DNA from: Citrobacter freundii ATCC 8090 = MTCC 1658 = NBRC 12681
GTDB lineage: Bacteria; Pseudomonadota; Gammaproteobacteria; Enterobacterales; Enterobacteriaceae
Direction of reading: 5' to 3'
Length of the DNA stretch: 64,000 bases
NCBI RefSeq assembly: GCF_011064845.1
Contig: NZ_CP049015.1
Location: 1,736,001-1,800,000 of the forward strand
Shown here: one piece after another, positions 24,053-33,832 of the stretch
How the letters are laid out: every line of letters begins with the position of its first letter
Numbering within the stretch: position 1 is the stretch's first letter
The notes under the pieces: model-generated
Told to the model about the DNA's origin: nothing
Databases searched by the model: none
Seen by the model: only the letters and a program-made list of their open reading frames with translations
Translations under genes and position numbers: made by a program

Positions 24053-24066
24053 TTGATATAGATCAT
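24053..24066. promoter_or_regulatory. FNR-like box upstream of focA
   Basis: TTGATATAGATCAT matches the FNR consensus TTGAT-N4-ATCAA at 9 of 10 conserved positions. It lies about 61 bp upstream of the focA GTG. Anaerobic activation by FNR is established for E. coli focA-pflB. Confidence 0.7.
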
Positions 24067-24319
24067 ATCTCGCCTGGCTTATAGGCCCGCAAGACGCATG
24101 GTTTTTATGCGATTACGGAGTAACTTGTTGATTATCCATATAAAAATAAATTTTAAAAATTATAAAGTGAGTTGAATTTTTTCTTTTTATCTCCTGTCAG
24201 ACGGTTAATTAAAATGGAGTAATTGAGATAAAAAACCACATTAATATGCTAATTTTTTTAATATCAACTACTAATATTTAACCTTGTTTTTACATTTATT
24301 TTCCGATTTGAACAAAATA

Positions 24320-24345
24320 AAAAACAGGGCGCTTAAAGCGCCCCG
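24320..24345 (-). terminator. Rho-independent terminator of ycaO
   Basis: The stem GGGCGCT/AGCGCCC (24327-24333 and 24337-24343) has a TAA loop and, on the minus strand, is followed by TG and six T residues. It lies about 50 bp after the ycaO stop. Confidence 0.85.
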
Positions 24346-24396
24346 TAATATATCCCAGACAATACTTTTAGCCTACTTAGCGCAGGCTGACTGTCA

Positions 24397-26157
24397 TTAT
24401 TTTGACCAATGTGCCGCTTTCGCGCGCTGCAGTTTTTCATAGGCTTTCAGCAGAGACTGATGCGCCGGGAAAGCTTGCAGATCGTTATCAACGGTTTGCA
24501 ACCCGTAGAATGGCGCTTCGCCACTCAATGCCGCACTTGCCGCTTCAACCGCCTCGGCACCGTACATGCGGACAAACGCATTCAGATATTGCAGCGGCTG
24601 ACGGTCTTCTTCCTGAGACAGCAGCAACAATGTTTGCAGGCAGCGATAGTAGTTTGCACGTTCCGCGCTAAAGACGGAGGCGTTAAATTCCATCGTCCAT
24701 TCTGTCCACACCAGCGCCTGCTCCAGATCGCCACCGGCTAGCGCCAGCATCACTTTAAGCTCGCCAATACGCAGGGTGTACCAACCGTTATCCGCACCGG
24801 TCGCCAGACCGAGTAGCTCGCGTACGCGGGTGAAGTCGTCAAAGCCTTCTTCATCCAGTTGTTCGATCAGATTGAGATAGTCTTCTTTATCCCATTCGCT
24901 GCCCGGCAGAGAGAGAATGGTGTCACGCAGATGGGCGCCCATAGCGTTGTTAGCTAACCACAGATCTTCTGCCGGATAGATGTCAGACATTCCCGGAACA
25001 ATAATGCGGCACGCGTAAACGCTCAGGTGTTCATAGTCAGCGATATACACTTCTTTATCTTCAGCATTGAAGATGGCCATCAGGGTGGCGAACTCTTCTT
25101 CCGTGGTGCCAGAGAAATTCCAGTCAACGAACGGATAGTCGGCATCCTGCTTGAACAGATCCCATGAGATCAAACCGCTGGAATCAATGAAATGGGTTTC
25201 AAGGTTAGTGTGTTCAGCCACTTCTTCGTCGTCAAAGGTCGGTGGGGTGAAGACATCAAGATCTTTCAGACCACGACCCTGCAGCAGTTCAGTGACGGTA
25301 CGTTCCAGCGCCACGCCGAAATCCGGGTGTGCGCCGAAGGAAGCGAAGCAGGTACCGTTGGTCGGGTTGAACAGGACAACGCAAATCACCGGATACTTGC
25401 CACCCAGCGAGCCATCGTAGGCGAAAATTGGGAAACCTTCAGCTTCCAGTGTGGCGATGGACTCCACCACTGCCGGATAGCGCGCCATGACTTCGGCCGG
25501 GATTTCCGGCAGGCTGATGCTTTCCGCAATAATGCGGTTCTTCACATGACGCTCAAAGACTTCAGACAGGCCCTGAACGCGCGCTTCGTTAGGCGTGTTA
25601 CCCGCGGACATGCCGTTAGAAACATACAGGTTGCCGATAATATTCATCGGAATATAGACAATCTGGTTATCCGACTGACGGGTAAACGGCAGGCCGCAGA
25701 CGCCACGTTCTTCATTACCAGACTGCAGATCGATAAGCATGCTGCCAGTCAGTTCGTTATCTGGATCGTAAAACGCTCGCAGACGTGCATCCAGTAAACC
25801 TTCTGGTACATCGTCTTCTTCTGTCAGCGGGAACCATTTTTCGTTCGGATAATGCACGAACGGGCCATTGGCGATAGTTTCGCCCAACCAGAAATCCGCA
25901 AAGAAATAGTTAGTCGACAGACGCTCAAAGTATTCGCCCAGCGCGGAAGCCAACGCCGCTTTTTTCGTCGCGCCTTTACCGTTGGTGAAGCACAGCGCGC
26001 ATTCTTTGTCGCGAATATGTACAGACCAGACGTTAGGGACGGGATTCAACCACGAGGCTTCTTCAATTTGAAAACCGAGGTCGAGCAATTTTTGCTGGAA
26101 GCGAGCGATGGAGTCTTCCAGAGCGGCATCTTTGCCGGGGATAAATGTTTGCGTCAT
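24397..26157 (-). CDS. ycaO: YcaO, ATP-dependent YcaO-domain protein
   Basis: A 586-residue founder of the YcaO family, members of which use ATP to activate amide carbonyls. E. coli YcaO is linked to RimO-dependent methylthiolation of ribosomal protein S12. The N-terminal YcaO domain (about residues 50-380) includes the nucleotide-binding segment GKGATKKAALASALGEYFER and RVQGLSEVFERHVKNR. The C-terminal part (about 420-586) is helical and TPR-like. The ATG at 26157 gives MTQTFIPGKDAALEDSIARF. It is transcribed toward focA but ends in its own terminator. Confidence 0.96.
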   Translation of the reverse strand: MTQTFIPGKDAALEDSIARFQQKLLDLGFQIEEASWLNPVPNVWSVHIRDKECALCFTNGKGATKKAALASALGEYFERLSTNYFFADFWLGETIANGPFVHYPNEKWFPLTEEDDVPEGLLDARLRAFYDPDNELTGSMLIDLQSGNEERGVCGLPFTRQSDNQIVYIPMNIIGNLYVSNGMSAGNTPNEARVQGLSEVFERHVKNRIIAESISLPEIPAEVMARYPAVVESIATLEAEGFPIFAYDGSLGGKYPVICVVLFNPTNGTCFASFGAHPDFGVALERTVTELLQGRGLKDLDVFTPPTFDDEEVAEHTNLETHFIDSSGLISWDLFKQDADYPFVDWNFSGTTEEEFATLMAIFNAEDKEVYIADYEHLSVYACRIIVPGMSDIYPAEDLWLANNAMGAHLRDTILSLPGSEWDKEDYLNLIEQLDEEGFDDFTRVRELLGLATGADNGWYTLRIGELKVMLALAGGDLEQALVWTEWTMEFNASVFSAERANYYRCLQTLLLLSQEEDRQPLQYLNAFVRMYGAEAVEAASAALSGEAPFYGLQTVDNDLQAFPAHQSLLKAYEKLQRAKAAHWSK

Positions 26158-26293
26158 GAAAATCACTTTTGTCGTACGGAAAGCGCGCAATGATACGGGT
26201 TTTCAATGAACGGCGCTATCGCCGCCGGAGCTCAGGCGTAAATAAAAGCATTGGCTATGCTTTCTTACAACCAACCACGTTTAGAGCATATTA

Positions 26294-26986
26294 ATGAAAG
26301 CTTTCGATTTGCACCGTATGGCGCTTGATAAGGTGCCCATGGATTTTCTGGGGGAAGTTGCGTTACGCAGCCTCTACACCTTTATATTGGTTTTTCTGTT
26401 TTTAAAAATCACCGGACGTCGCGGCGTACGCCAGATGTCGCTTTTTGAAGTGCTGATCATCCTTACGCTGGGTTCTGCAGCGGGAGACGTGGCATTCTAT
26501 GACGATGTCCCGATGCTGCCAGTGCTGGTGGTTTTTATTACTCTTGCTGTGCTGTATCGGTTGGTGATGTGGCTAATGGCGCATAGTGAAAAAATGGAGG
26601 ACCTGCTGGAGGGCAAACCCGTCGTGATCATTGAAGATGGCGAGCTGGCATGGTCAAAGCTCAATAGTGCCAATATGACGGAATTTGAATTCTTTATGGA
26701 ACTGCGTTTGAACGGCGTGGAGCAATTGGGACAGGTAAAACTGGCTATTCTGGAGACGAATGGACAAATCAGCGTCTACTTCTTTGCCGATGAAGACGTA
26801 AAGCCGGGGCTCAGTATTTTACCTAGGCACTGTACGCAACGATTTAAAGTAATGCCTGAAGCAGGGGACTATGCCTGTATACGTTGTAGCGAAGTGGTGC
26901 AAATGAACGCCGGAGATCATCAATTATGTCCACGCTGTGCAAATCCAGAATGGTCGAAGGCCAGTCAGGCAAAACGGGTTACCTGA
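26294..26986 (+). CDS. ycaP: YcaP, DUF421 inner-membrane protein
   Basis: A 230-residue protein of unknown function. Three hydrophobic segments (about residues 22-42, 53-70 and 75-95) precede a cytoplasmic DUF421 domain related to the YetF family. The C-terminus carries CIRC at 195-198 and CPRC at 212-215, an arrangement typical of a zinc ribbon. Length matches E. coli YcaP. It is divergent from ycaO and lies upstream of serC on the same strand, separated by a regulated promoter region. Confidence 0.93.
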   Translation: MKAFDLHRMALDKVPMDFLGEVALRSLYTFILVFLFLKITGRRGVRQMSLFEVLIILTLGSAAGDVAFYDDVPMLPVLVVFITLAVLYRLVMWLMAHSEKMEDLLEGKPVVIIEDGELAWSKLNSANMTEFEFFMELRLNGVEQLGQVKLAILETNGQISVYFFADEDVKPGLSILPRHCTQRFKVMPEAGDYACIRCSEVVQMNAGDHQLCPRCANPEWSKASQAKRVT

Positions 26987-27032
26987 CAGCAAAAATCTCG
27001 GTTTTTACCCGTCAATCCGATAGATTCTGTTG

Positions 27033-27048
27033 TGTGACCAATGACACA
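27033..27048 (+). promoter_or_regulatory. CRP-like site upstream of serC
   Basis: TGTGACCAATGACACA matches the CRP consensus TGTGA-N6-TCACA at 9 of 10 positions. It lies about 150 bp before the serC ATG, in the 212-bp ycaP-serC gap. E. coli serC-aroA is known to respond to CRP and Lrp. No other element in this gap is clear to me. Confidence 0.55.
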
Positions 27049-27198
27049 TTTTTACCCTGGTCAGTTTTACCCATTGCGGCGCGTGTCACTGAATGATAAA
27101 ACCGATATCCACAGGAATAACTTATACCAATGTCTGTCACCGGATTATCGTCAATGACAGGATGTGGATTGGACAACAACACAACGTGGTGAGGGGAA

Positions 27199-28287
27199 AT
27201 GGCTCAGGTCTTTAATTTTAGTTCAGGTCCGGCAATGCTACCGGCAGAAGTACTTAAACTGGCTCAACAGGATCTTCGCGACTGGAACGGTCTTGGCACG
27301 TCGGTGATGGAAATTAGCCACCGTGGCAAAGAATTCATCCAGGTCGCCGAGGAAGCGGAGCAGGATTTTCGCGATCTTCTTAGCATCCCCTCCAACTATA
27401 AAGTGTTGTTCTGCCATGGCGGTGGTCGTGGGCAGTTCGCGGGTATCCCGTTAAATATTCTGGGTGATAAAACCACCGCGGATTACGTCGATGCCGGTTA
27501 TTGGGCCGCCAGTGCAATTAAAGAAGCGAAAAAATACTGCACGCCAAACGTTATTGATGCCAAAGTCAGCGTTGACGGCCTGCGTGCTGTTAAGCCGATG
27601 AGTGAATGGCAGCTTTCTGATAACGCGGCGTACCTGCACTATTGTCCGAACGAAACTATCGATGGCATTGCGATCGATGAAACACCGAATTTTGCCAGCA
27701 ACGTTGTGGTCACGGCTGATCTGTCCTCTACCATTCTTTCCGCACCGCTTGACGTTAGCCGTTACGGCGTAATTTATGCCGGGGCACAGAAAAACATCGG
27801 CCCGGCCGGCCTGACGATTGTCATCGTCCGTGAAGATTTGCTGGGTAAAGCTCATGTATCATGCCCGTCAATCCTCGACTATACCGTGCTGAATGACAAC
27901 GACTCCATGTTCAATACACCGCCAACCTTTGCCTGGTATCTGTCTGGCCTGGTCTTTAAATGGCTGAAAAAGCAGGGTGGTGTTAATGCAATGGATAAGA
28001 TTAACCAGCAAAAATCGGAACTGCTGTACGGCGTAATTGATAACAGCGATTTCTACCGTAACGATGTGGCGAAATCCAACCGTTCACGCATGAACGTACC
28101 GTTCCAGTTGGCTGACAGCGCACTGGATAAACTGTTCCTGGAAGAGTCTTTTGCTGCGGGCCTGCACGCGCTGAAAGGGCATCGTGTGGTCGGCGGTATG
28201 CGTGCGTCCATCTACAATGCAATGCCGCTTGAAGGTGTAAAAGCACTGACCGATTTCATGGTCGATTTTGAACGCCGTCGCGGCTAA
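27199..28287 (+). CDS. serC: Phosphoserine aminotransferase
   Basis: A 362-residue PLP enzyme that makes 3-phosphoserine in serine synthesis and 4-phosphohydroxythreonine in vitamin B6 synthesis. The PLP lysine is K198 in [13 protein letters not shown]-terminal [15 protein letters not shown] and the phosphate-binding CHGGGRGQF are family hallmarks. Length equals that of E. coli SerC. The ATG at 27199 follows GAGGGG. It forms an operon with aroA, with a hairpin in the 69-bp gap. Confidence 0.98.
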   Translation: MAQVFNFSSGPAMLPAEVLKLAQQDLRDWNGLGTSVMEISHRGKEFIQVAEEAEQDFRDLLSIPSNYKVLFCHGGGRGQFAGIPLNILGDKTTADYVDAGYWAASAIKEAKKYCTPNVIDAKVSVDGLRAVKPMSEWQLSDNAAYLHYCPNETIDGIAIDETPNFASNVVVTADLSSTILSAPLDVSRYGVIYAGAQKNIGPAGLTIVIVREDLLGKAHVSCPSILDYTVLNDNDSMFNTPPTFAWYLSGLVFKWLKKQGGVNAMDKINQQKSELLYGVIDNSDFYRNDVAKSNRSRMNVPFQLADSALDKLFLEESFAAGLHALKGHRVVGGMRASIYNAMPLEGVKALTDFMVDFERRRG

Positions 28288-28304
28288 TCTGCTGTACTTT
28301 TCAT

Positions 28305-28330
28305 CCCCACAGCCCGTCTGTGGGGTTTTT
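28305..28330 (+). terminator. Attenuator-like terminator between serC and aroA
   Basis: A perfect 8-bp stem CCCCACAG/CTGTGGGG with a CCCGT loop and five T residues, 18 bp after serC and 26 bp before aroA. A partial terminator in this operon would lower aroA relative to serC, as is described for relatives. Confidence 0.85.
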
Positions 28331-28356
28331 ATGTCTGTTTTTGAGAGTCGAGTTTC

Positions 28357-29640
28357 ATGGAATCCCTGACGTTACAACCCATTGCGCGGGTGGATGGCAC
28401 AATCAATCTGCCTGGATCCAAAAGTGTTTCTAACCGCGCTTTGCTGCTGGCCGCATTAGCCAATGGCACCACTGTCCTGACCAACCTGCTGGACAGCGAT
28501 GATGTTCGCCATATGCTTAATGCTCTGAATGTGTTAGGGATTAGCTATACCCTTTCTGCTGATCGTACCCGCTGCGAGATTATTGGCAATGGTGGTGCAT
28601 TACATGCGCAAGGCTCAGTGGAACTGTTCCTTGGTAATGCCGGAACCGCAATGCGCCCGCTGGCCGCAGCGCTATGTCTGGGCAGCAATGACATCGTGCT
28701 GACGGGCGAACCGCGCATGAAAGAGCGCCCGATAGGCCATCTGGTTGATGCGCTGCGCCAGGGCGGAGCCAAAATTGACTATCTGGAGCAGGAAAACTAT
28801 CCACCTTTACGTCTGCGCGGTGGCTTTACCGGTGGCCAGGTTGAGGTAGACGGTAGCGTTTCCAGCCAGTTCCTCACTGCGCTGCTGATGACTGCGCCGC
28901 TTGCGCCGCAGGATACGACGATTGCAATTAAAGGTGACTTGGTATCCAAACCTTACATTGATATCACACTGAACCTGATGAAAACGTTTGGTGTTGAAAT
29001 TGAAAATCAAAACTACCAGCGCTTTGTCGTGAAGGGGCAGCAGCAGTACCAGTCACCGGGTGCATACCTGGTTGAAGGCGATGCTTCTTCCGCTTCCTAT
29101 TTCCTCGCGGCGGGTGCCATTAAAGGCGGTACGGTAAAAGTTACCGGGATTGGCCGTAACAGCATGCAGGGTGATATTCGTTTTGCCGATGTACTGGAAA
29201 AAATGGGTGCTACCATTACATGGGGCGACGATTTTATTGCCTGTACTCGCGGCGAGTTGAACGCAGTGGATATGGATATGAACCATATTCCTGATGCGGC
29301 GATGACCATTGCAACGGCGGCGCTGTTTGCGAAAGGCACCACAACATTACGTAATATCTACAACTGGCGCGTCAAAGAGACCGATCGTCTGTTCGCGATG
29401 GCGACGGAGTTACGCAAAGTGGGCGCGGAAGTGGAAGAGGGGCATGACTTTATCCGCATCACCCCGCCTGCAACATTGCAATTTGCGGACATCGCGACCT
29501 ATAACGATCACCGCATGGCGATGTGTTTCTCGCTGGTGGCGCTGTCTGATACGCCTGTGACCATTCTTGATCCAAAATGTACCGCCAAAACTTTCCCGGA
29601 TTATTTCGAACAGCTGGCGCGTATTAGTACATCTGCCTGA
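28357..29640 (+). CDS. aroA: 5-enolpyruvylshikimate-3-phosphate synthase
   Basis: A 427-residue shikimate-pathway enzyme that adds enolpyruvate from PEP to shikimate 3-phosphate; it is the target of glyphosate. It has the class I signatures [19 protein letters not shown] and [13 protein letters not shown], the latter with the glycine and proline typical of glyphosate-sensitive enzymes. Length equals that of E. coli AroA. It is the second gene of serC-aroA, with a weak terminator downstream. Confidence 0.98.
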   Translation: MESLTLQPIARVDGTINLPGSKSVSNRALLLAALANGTTVLTNLLDSDDVRHMLNALNVLGISYTLSADRTRCEIIGNGGALHAQGSVELFLGNAGTAMRPLAAALCLGSNDIVLTGEPRMKERPIGHLVDALRQGGAKIDYLEQENYPPLRLRGGFTGGQVEVDGSVSSQFLTALLMTAPLAPQDTTIAIKGDLVSKPYIDITLNLMKTFGVEIENQNYQRFVVKGQQQYQSPGAYLVEGDASSASYFLAAGAIKGGTVKVTGIGRNSMQGDIRFADVLEKMGATITWGDDFIACTRGELNAVDMDMNHIPDAAMTIATAALFAKGTTTLRNIYNWRVKETDRLFAMATELRKVGAEVEEGHDFIRITPPATLQFADIATYNDHRMAMCFSLVALSDTPVTILDPKCTAKTFPDYFEQLARISTSA

Positions 29641-29647
29641 TCCTCAC

Positions 29648-29675
29648 GAAACGTCGGTCCTCGGACTGGCGTTTC
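29648..29675 (+). terminator. Probable terminator of serC-aroA
   Basis: GAAACGTCGGTCC pairs with GGACTGGCGTTTC through 12 pairs, two of them G-U, followed by a poor T tract. It begins 8 bp after the aroA stop. Confidence 0.55.
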
Positions 29676-29778
29676 TGTGTCCGTAACCGCACTGTTTTTA
29701 CGCTTACAACTAATGCTAACTTGTGGATGATTTAACTTATTTATTTGTTTTTATTATAAATATCATCGGAAGATTAGC

Positions 29779-30540
29779 ATGAAAAATAAATCACTCTTTT
29801 TGGCGTTGGCGGTTTCCGCTACGTTGCTGGCAGGTTGTAAAAATGGCGTAAATGGCGACCTTGTTGCCAGTTCTGGTATGGCAGCTTATAAAGCTGCGAC
29901 GCTTACCGACGCTGATGTCAAATCCCTCTCTAACAGCTCATGTAAGCAGATGGATAGTGAAAACCAGCTGGCGGGCGCAAAAAGCAAATACACTAAGCGT
30001 CTGAATAAAATTGCGAAAGCGTTGGGTAATAACATTGATGGAACGCCGGTCAACTATAAAGTTTATATGACCAGTGATATCAATGCCTGGGCAATGGCGA
30101 ATGGATGTGTACGTGTTTATTCGGGCTTGATGGACCTGATGACCGACAATGAAATTGAAGGCGTGCTGGGTCATGAGTTGGGCCATGTTTCTTTAGGGCA
30201 CTCACGTAAAGCAATGCAGACCGCGTATGCCACACTTGCTGCGCGCGATGCTATTTCTGCGACCAGCGGCGTCGCTTCTCAGCTTTCCCAGTCTCAGTTG
30301 GGCGATCTGGCGGAAGGTGTGATTAACTCAGCCTTCTCCCGTAGCCAGGAATCGGATGCGGATGACTTTTCCTATGATTTGCTGAAAAAACGCGGTATTG
30401 ACCGTCAGGGGTTAGTGACTGCGTTTGATAAGTTTGCCACGATGGACGCAGGCCATGCAAAATCACTGATGGATTCTCATCCGGCATCTGACGATCGCGC
30501 TCAGCATATGCGTGAACGTATCGCAGCAGATAAAAAGTAA
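29779..30540 (+). CDS. ycaL: YcaL, periplasmic M48-family metalloprotease (lipoprotein)
   Basis: A 253-residue lipoprotein: a signal peptide ends in the lipobox LAGC with the lipidated cysteine at C20. The M48 zinc site HELGH is at about 132-136, with the third ligand glutamate in SQESDADDF. E. coli YcaL degrades stalled LptD at the outer membrane alongside BepA and LoiP. The residues after Cys20 are KN, so the Lol system should take it to the outer membrane. It is a single gene upstream of the cmk promoter. Confidence 0.94.
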   Translation: MKNKSLFLALAVSATLLAGCKNGVNGDLVASSGMAAYKAATLTDADVKSLSNSSCKQMDSENQLAGAKSKYTKRLNKIAKALGNNIDGTPVNYKVYMTSDINAWAMANGCVRVYSGLMDLMTDNEIEGVLGHELGHVSLGHSRKAMQTAYATLAARDAISATSGVASQLSQSQLGDLAEGVINSAFSRSQESDADDFSYDLLKKRGIDRQGLVTAFDKFATMDAGHAKSLMDSHPASDDRAQHMRERIAADKK

Positions 30541-30638
30541 AACAGTGCCATCTTCCGGGCTGGTTTCTCGCCAGCCCGCTATAATTGCGCAATTCTTCCA
30601 CATATCGTTACAGACTAATCGGGTTTTTACACTCTGTA

Positions 30639-30668
30639 TTAACGATCATTAGCGTTGGCGCGTATAAT
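30639..30668 (+). promoter_or_regulatory. Promoter of cmk-rpsA
   Basis: A perfect -10 TATAAT at 30663-30668 lies 18 bp after a TTAACG -35 (30639-30644). This places transcription start about 40 bp upstream of the cmk ATG. Confidence 0.7.
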
Positions 30669-30711
30669 GCGCGGCGTTCACGTTAATGTACGCCCGTTTA
30701 AGGAGAAAAAG

Positions 30712-31395
30712 ATGACGGCAATTGCCCCGGTTATTACCATTGATGGCCCAAGCGGTGCAGGAAAAGGCACCTTGTGCAAGGCAATGGCGGAAGCATTGCA
30801 GTGGCATCTGTTAGATTCAGGCGCGATCTACCGCGTACTGGCGCTCGCAGCGTTACATCACCATGTTGATGTCACTTCTGAAGATGCTCTGGTACCGCTT
30901 GCCTCACACCTGGATGTGCGTTTTATCTCAACAGACGGCAACCTTGAAGTCATTCTTGAAGGTGAGGATGTCAGCGGTGAAATCCGTACCCAGGAAGTGG
31001 CGAATGCCGCCTCTCAGGTCGCGGCGTTTCCTCGCGTGCGTGAAGCGCTTTTACGTCGTCAACGCGCATTTCGCGAAACCCCAGGTCTGATTGCTGATGG
31101 ACGTGATATGGGGACCGTGGTGTTCCCGGATGCGCCGGTGAAAATTTTTCTGGACGCCTCCTCGCAAGAACGTGCGCATAGACGTATGCTACAGTTGCAG
31201 GAGAAGGGCTTTAGTGTTAACTTTGAACGCCTTTTGGCCGAGATCGAAGAACGCGATTATCGCGATCGTAACCGTGCTGTAGCGCCGCTGGTTCCTGCTG
31301 CTGATGCTTTAGTTTTGGATTCAACCCGATTAAGCATTGAGCAAGTGATTGAAAAAGCGTTACAATACGCGCGCCAAAAACTGGCTCTCGCTTAA
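30712..31395 (+). CDS. cmk: Cytidylate kinase
   Basis: A 227-residue kinase that phosphorylates CMP and dCMP with ATP for nucleotide recycling. The P-loop is GPSGAGKGT at residues 12-20, and the CMP-binding insert and [12 protein letters not shown] are present. The ATG at 30712 follows AGGAG and opens [12 protein letters not shown]; an earlier in-frame start would precede the ribosome site. It lies 113 bp before rpsA and is cotranscribed with it in relatives. Confidence 0.98.
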   Translation: MTAIAPVITIDGPSGAGKGTLCKAMAEALQWHLLDSGAIYRVLALAALHHHVDVTSEDALVPLASHLDVRFISTDGNLEVILEGEDVSGEIRTQEVANAASQVAAFPRVREALLRRQRAFRETPGLIADGRDMGTVVFPDAPVKIFLDASSQERAHRRMLQLQEKGFSVNFERLLAEIEERDYRDRNRAVAPLVPAADALVLDSTRLSIEQVIEKALQYARQKLALA

Positions 31396-31508
31396 GTGCG
31401 ACCGAATTTGCAGTACCCCCGTTGCAATGGATTGACAGCGGGTATGTTAAACAACCCCATCCGGCATGGAGCCAGGTGGACGTTAAATATGAAACCTGAA
31501 GATTAAAC

Positions 31509-33182
31509 ATGACTGAATCTTTTGCTCAACTGTTTGAAGAATCCTTAAAAGAAATCGAAACCCGTCCGGGTTCCATCGTTCGTGGTGTTGTTGTTGCTAT
31601 CGACAAAGACGTAGTACTGGTTGACGCTGGTCTGAAATCTGAGTCCGCCATTCCGGCAGAGCAGTTCAAAAACGCCCAGGGCGAGCTGGAAATCCAGGTT
31701 GGTGACGAAGTTGACGTTGCTCTGGATGCAGTAGAAGACGGCTTCGGTGAAACCCTGCTGTCCCGTGAAAAAGCTAAACGTCACGAAGCTTGGATCACGC
31801 TGGAAAAAGCTTACGAAGAAGCTGCAACCGTTACTGGTGTTATCAATGGCAAAGTCAAGGGTGGCTTCACTGTTGAGCTGAATGGTATTCGCGCGTTCCT
31901 GCCGGGTTCCCTGGTAGACGTTCGTCCGGTCCGCGACACGCTGCACCTGGAAGGCAAAGAGCTTGAATTCAAAGTAATCAAGCTGGATCAGAAGCGTAAC
32001 AACGTTGTTGTTTCCCGTCGTGCCGTTATCGAATCCGAAAACAGCGCAGAACGCGATCAGCTGCTGGAAAACCTGCAGGAAGGCATGGAAGTTAAAGGTA
32101 TCGTTAAGAACCTCACTGACTACGGTGCATTCGTTGATCTGGGTGGCGTTGACGGCCTGCTGCACATCACCGACATGGCATGGAAACGCGTTAAGCATCC
32201 GAGCGAAATCGTAAACGTTGGCGACGAAATCACTGTTAAAGTGCTGAAGTTCGACCGCGAGCGTACTCGTGTATCTCTGGGCCTGAAACAGCTGGGCGAA
32301 GATCCATGGGTAGCTATCGCTAAGCGTTATCCAGAAGGTACCAAACTGACTGGCCGCGTGACCAACCTGACCGACTACGGCTGCTTCGTTGAAATCGAAG
32401 AAGGCGTTGAAGGCCTGGTTCACGTTTCCGAAATGGATTGGACCAACAAAAACATCCACCCGTCCAAAGTTGTTAACGTTGGCGACGTAGTGGAAGTTAT
32501 GGTTCTGGATATCGACGAAGAACGTCGTCGTATCTCCCTGGGTCTGAAACAGTGCAAAAACAACCCATGGCAGCAGTTCGCGGAAACCCACAACAAGGGC
32601 GACCGTGTTGAAGGTAAAATCAAGTCTATCACTGACTTCGGTATCTTCATCGGCCTGGACGGCGGCATCGACGGCCTGGTTCACCTGTCTGACATCTCCT
32701 GGAACGTTGCAGGCGAAGAAGCAGTTCGTGAATACAAAAAAGGCGACGAAATCGCAGCAGTTGTTCTGCAGGTTGACGCAGAGCGTGAGCGTATCTCTCT
32801 GGGCGTTAAACAGCTCGCAGAAGATCCGTTCAACAACTGGGTTGCACTGAACAAGAAAGGCGCAATCGTAAACGGTAAAGTCACTGCAGTTGACGCTAAA
32901 GGCGCAACCGTAGAACTGGCTGACGGCGTTGAAGGTTACCTGCGCGCTTCTGAAGCTTCACGTGACCGCGTTGAAGATGCAACTCTGGTTCTGAGCGTAG
33001 GCGACGACGTCGAAGCTAAATTCACCGGCGTTGATCGTAAGAACCGTGCAATCAGCCTGTCTGTTCGTGCTAAAGACGAAGCTGATGAGAAAGATGCAAT
33101 CGCAACTGTTAACAAACAGGAAGATGCTAACTTCTCTAACAACGCAATGGCTGAAGCTTTCAAAGCAGCTAAAGGCGAGTAA
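31509..33182 (+). CDS. rpsA: 30S ribosomal protein S1
   Basis: A 557-residue RNA-binding ribosomal protein that brings mRNAs lacking strong ribosome sites to the 30S subunit. Six S1 OB-fold repeats can be followed, at about residues 20-87, 105-171, 192-260, 277-347, 364-434 and 451-520; repeats 3-6 each contain a YG(A/C)FV or FGIF segment. Only a weak GAAG lies before the ATG at 31509, in keeping with the known autoregulated rpsA leader that lacks a good Shine-Dalgarno. Codon bias is extreme, as expected for a ribosomal protein. Two hairpins follow before ihfB. Confidence 0.99.
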   Translation: MTESFAQLFEESLKEIETRPGSIVRGVVVAIDKDVVLVDAGLKSESAIPAEQFKNAQGELEIQVGDEVDVALDAVEDGFGETLLSREKAKRHEAWITLEKAYEEAATVTGVINGKVKGGFTVELNGIRAFLPGSLVDVRPVRDTLHLEGKELEFKVIKLDQKRNNVVVSRRAVIESENSAERDQLLENLQEGMEVKGIVKNLTDYGAFVDLGGVDGLLHITDMAWKRVKHPSEIVNVGDEITVKVLKFDRERTRVSLGLKQLGEDPWVAIAKRYPEGTKLTGRVTNLTDYGCFVEIEEGVEGLVHVSEMDWTNKNIHPSKVVNVGDVVEVMVLDIDEERRRISLGLKQCKNNPWQQFAETHNKGDRVEGKIKSITDFGIFIGLDGGIDGLVHLSDISWNVAGEEAVREYKKGDEIAAVVLQVDAERERISLGVKQLAEDPFNNWVALNKKGAIVNGKVTAVDAKGATVELADGVEGYLRASEASRDRVEDATLVLSVGDDVEAKFTGVDRKNRAISLSVRAKDEADEKDAIATVNKQEDANFSNNAMAEAFKAAKGE

Positions 33183-33243
33183 TATCGAGTGCTCTAAATC
33201 CTTTGTGCTGTTAACGGCACAAAGGATGACGAGTAGCTTGACA

Positions 33244-33296
33244 GATTACAGGATTCGTCCTGTAATCAATGACAAAGGGCGGCTACGGCCGCCCTT
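33244..33296 (+). promoter_or_regulatory. Tandem tetraloop hairpins between rpsA and ihfB
   Basis: Hairpin 1: GATTACAGGA/TCCTGTAATC, 10 bp, with a TTCG loop (33244-33267). Hairpin 2: AAGGGCGGC/GCCGCCCTT, 9 bp, with a TACG loop (33275-33296). Neither is followed by a T run. They may stabilise the rpsA 3' end or separate rpsA from ihfB expression. Confidence 0.75.
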
Positions 33297-33341
33297 AATC
33301 AATGCAGCAGCTAATTATGCCTTTAAGGAACCGGAGGAATC

Positions 33342-33626
33342 ATGACCAAGTCAGAATTGATTGAAAGACTTGCAACCCAGCAACCTCATATTCCCGCGAA
33401 AGCGGTTGAAGATGCAGTTAAAGAGATGCTGGAACATATGGCCTCGACTCTTGCGCAGGGCGAGCGTATTGAAATCCGCGGTTTCGGCAGCTTCTCTTTG
33501 CATTACCGCGCACCACGCACCGGACGTAATCCGAAGACCGGCGATAAAGTGGATCTGGAAGGGAAATACGTTCCGCACTTTAAACCAGGTAAAGAACTGC
33601 GCGACCGCGCCAATATTTACGGTTAA
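33342..33626 (+). CDS. ihfB: Integration host factor subunit beta
   Basis: A 94-residue DNA-bending protein of the HU/IHF family that works as a heterodimer with IhfA. The beta-arm region [13 protein letters not shown] carries the intercalating proline, and the sequence as a whole appears nearly identical to E. coli IhfB. A strong GGAGGA precedes the ATG at 33342. It follows rpsA by 159 bp that contain two hairpins, and ends in a clear terminator. Confidence 0.98.
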   Translation: MTKSELIERLATQQPHIPAKAVEDAVKEMLEHMASTLAQGERIEIRGFGSFSLHYRAPRTGRNPKTGDKVDLEGKYVPHFKPGKELRDRANIYG

Positions 33627-33651
33627 GTTTTTAGCGAGACTTAACGCCGAG

Positions 33652-33677
33652 AAAAGCACCCACATGGGTGCTTTTTT
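33652..33677 (+). terminator. Rho-independent terminator of ihfB
   Basis: The stem AGCACCC/GGGTGCT closes a short loop, is preceded by an A run and followed by six T residues. It begins 26 bp after the ihfB stop. Confidence 0.9.
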
Positions 33678-33832
33678 CATTTCTGTGCGCCTATCCTGGA
33701 ATCCTCATCCCAGTTAATTTGTACGTTACAACCCCCACTAAATGTCTGCGGAACTCAGGTCGTATAACGATAAATTGATGCCAGACAATCGTCGAAGAGT
33801 ACTGCACACTCCCTGTAACAGGGAGGTTATTG

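Larger units (their letters stand above)
23993..24396 (-). promoter_or_regulatory. focA-pflB control region and ycaO terminator
   Basis: A 404-bp AT-rich gap between ycaO and focA, both on the minus strand. It holds an FNR-like box (24053-24066) and, at its far end, the ycaO terminator (24327-24343 stem). In E. coli several promoters, with FNR and ArcA sites, drive this operon from the equivalent region and from within ycaO; exact start sites cannot be read here. A fragment resembling a decayed REP lies near 24071-24097. No gene is seen. Confidence 0.6.

Noticed and set aside
24071..24097. A possible REP element upstream of focA
   Set aside because: Only short pieces (TTATAGGCCCGCAAGACGC) resemble REP; the stem is incomplete, so it is noted only as a possible remnant.
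31545..32684. A 379-codon open frame antisense to rpsA
   Set aside because: Same cause as in pflB: extreme codon bias of a ribosomal protein gene. No ribosome site or domain supports it.
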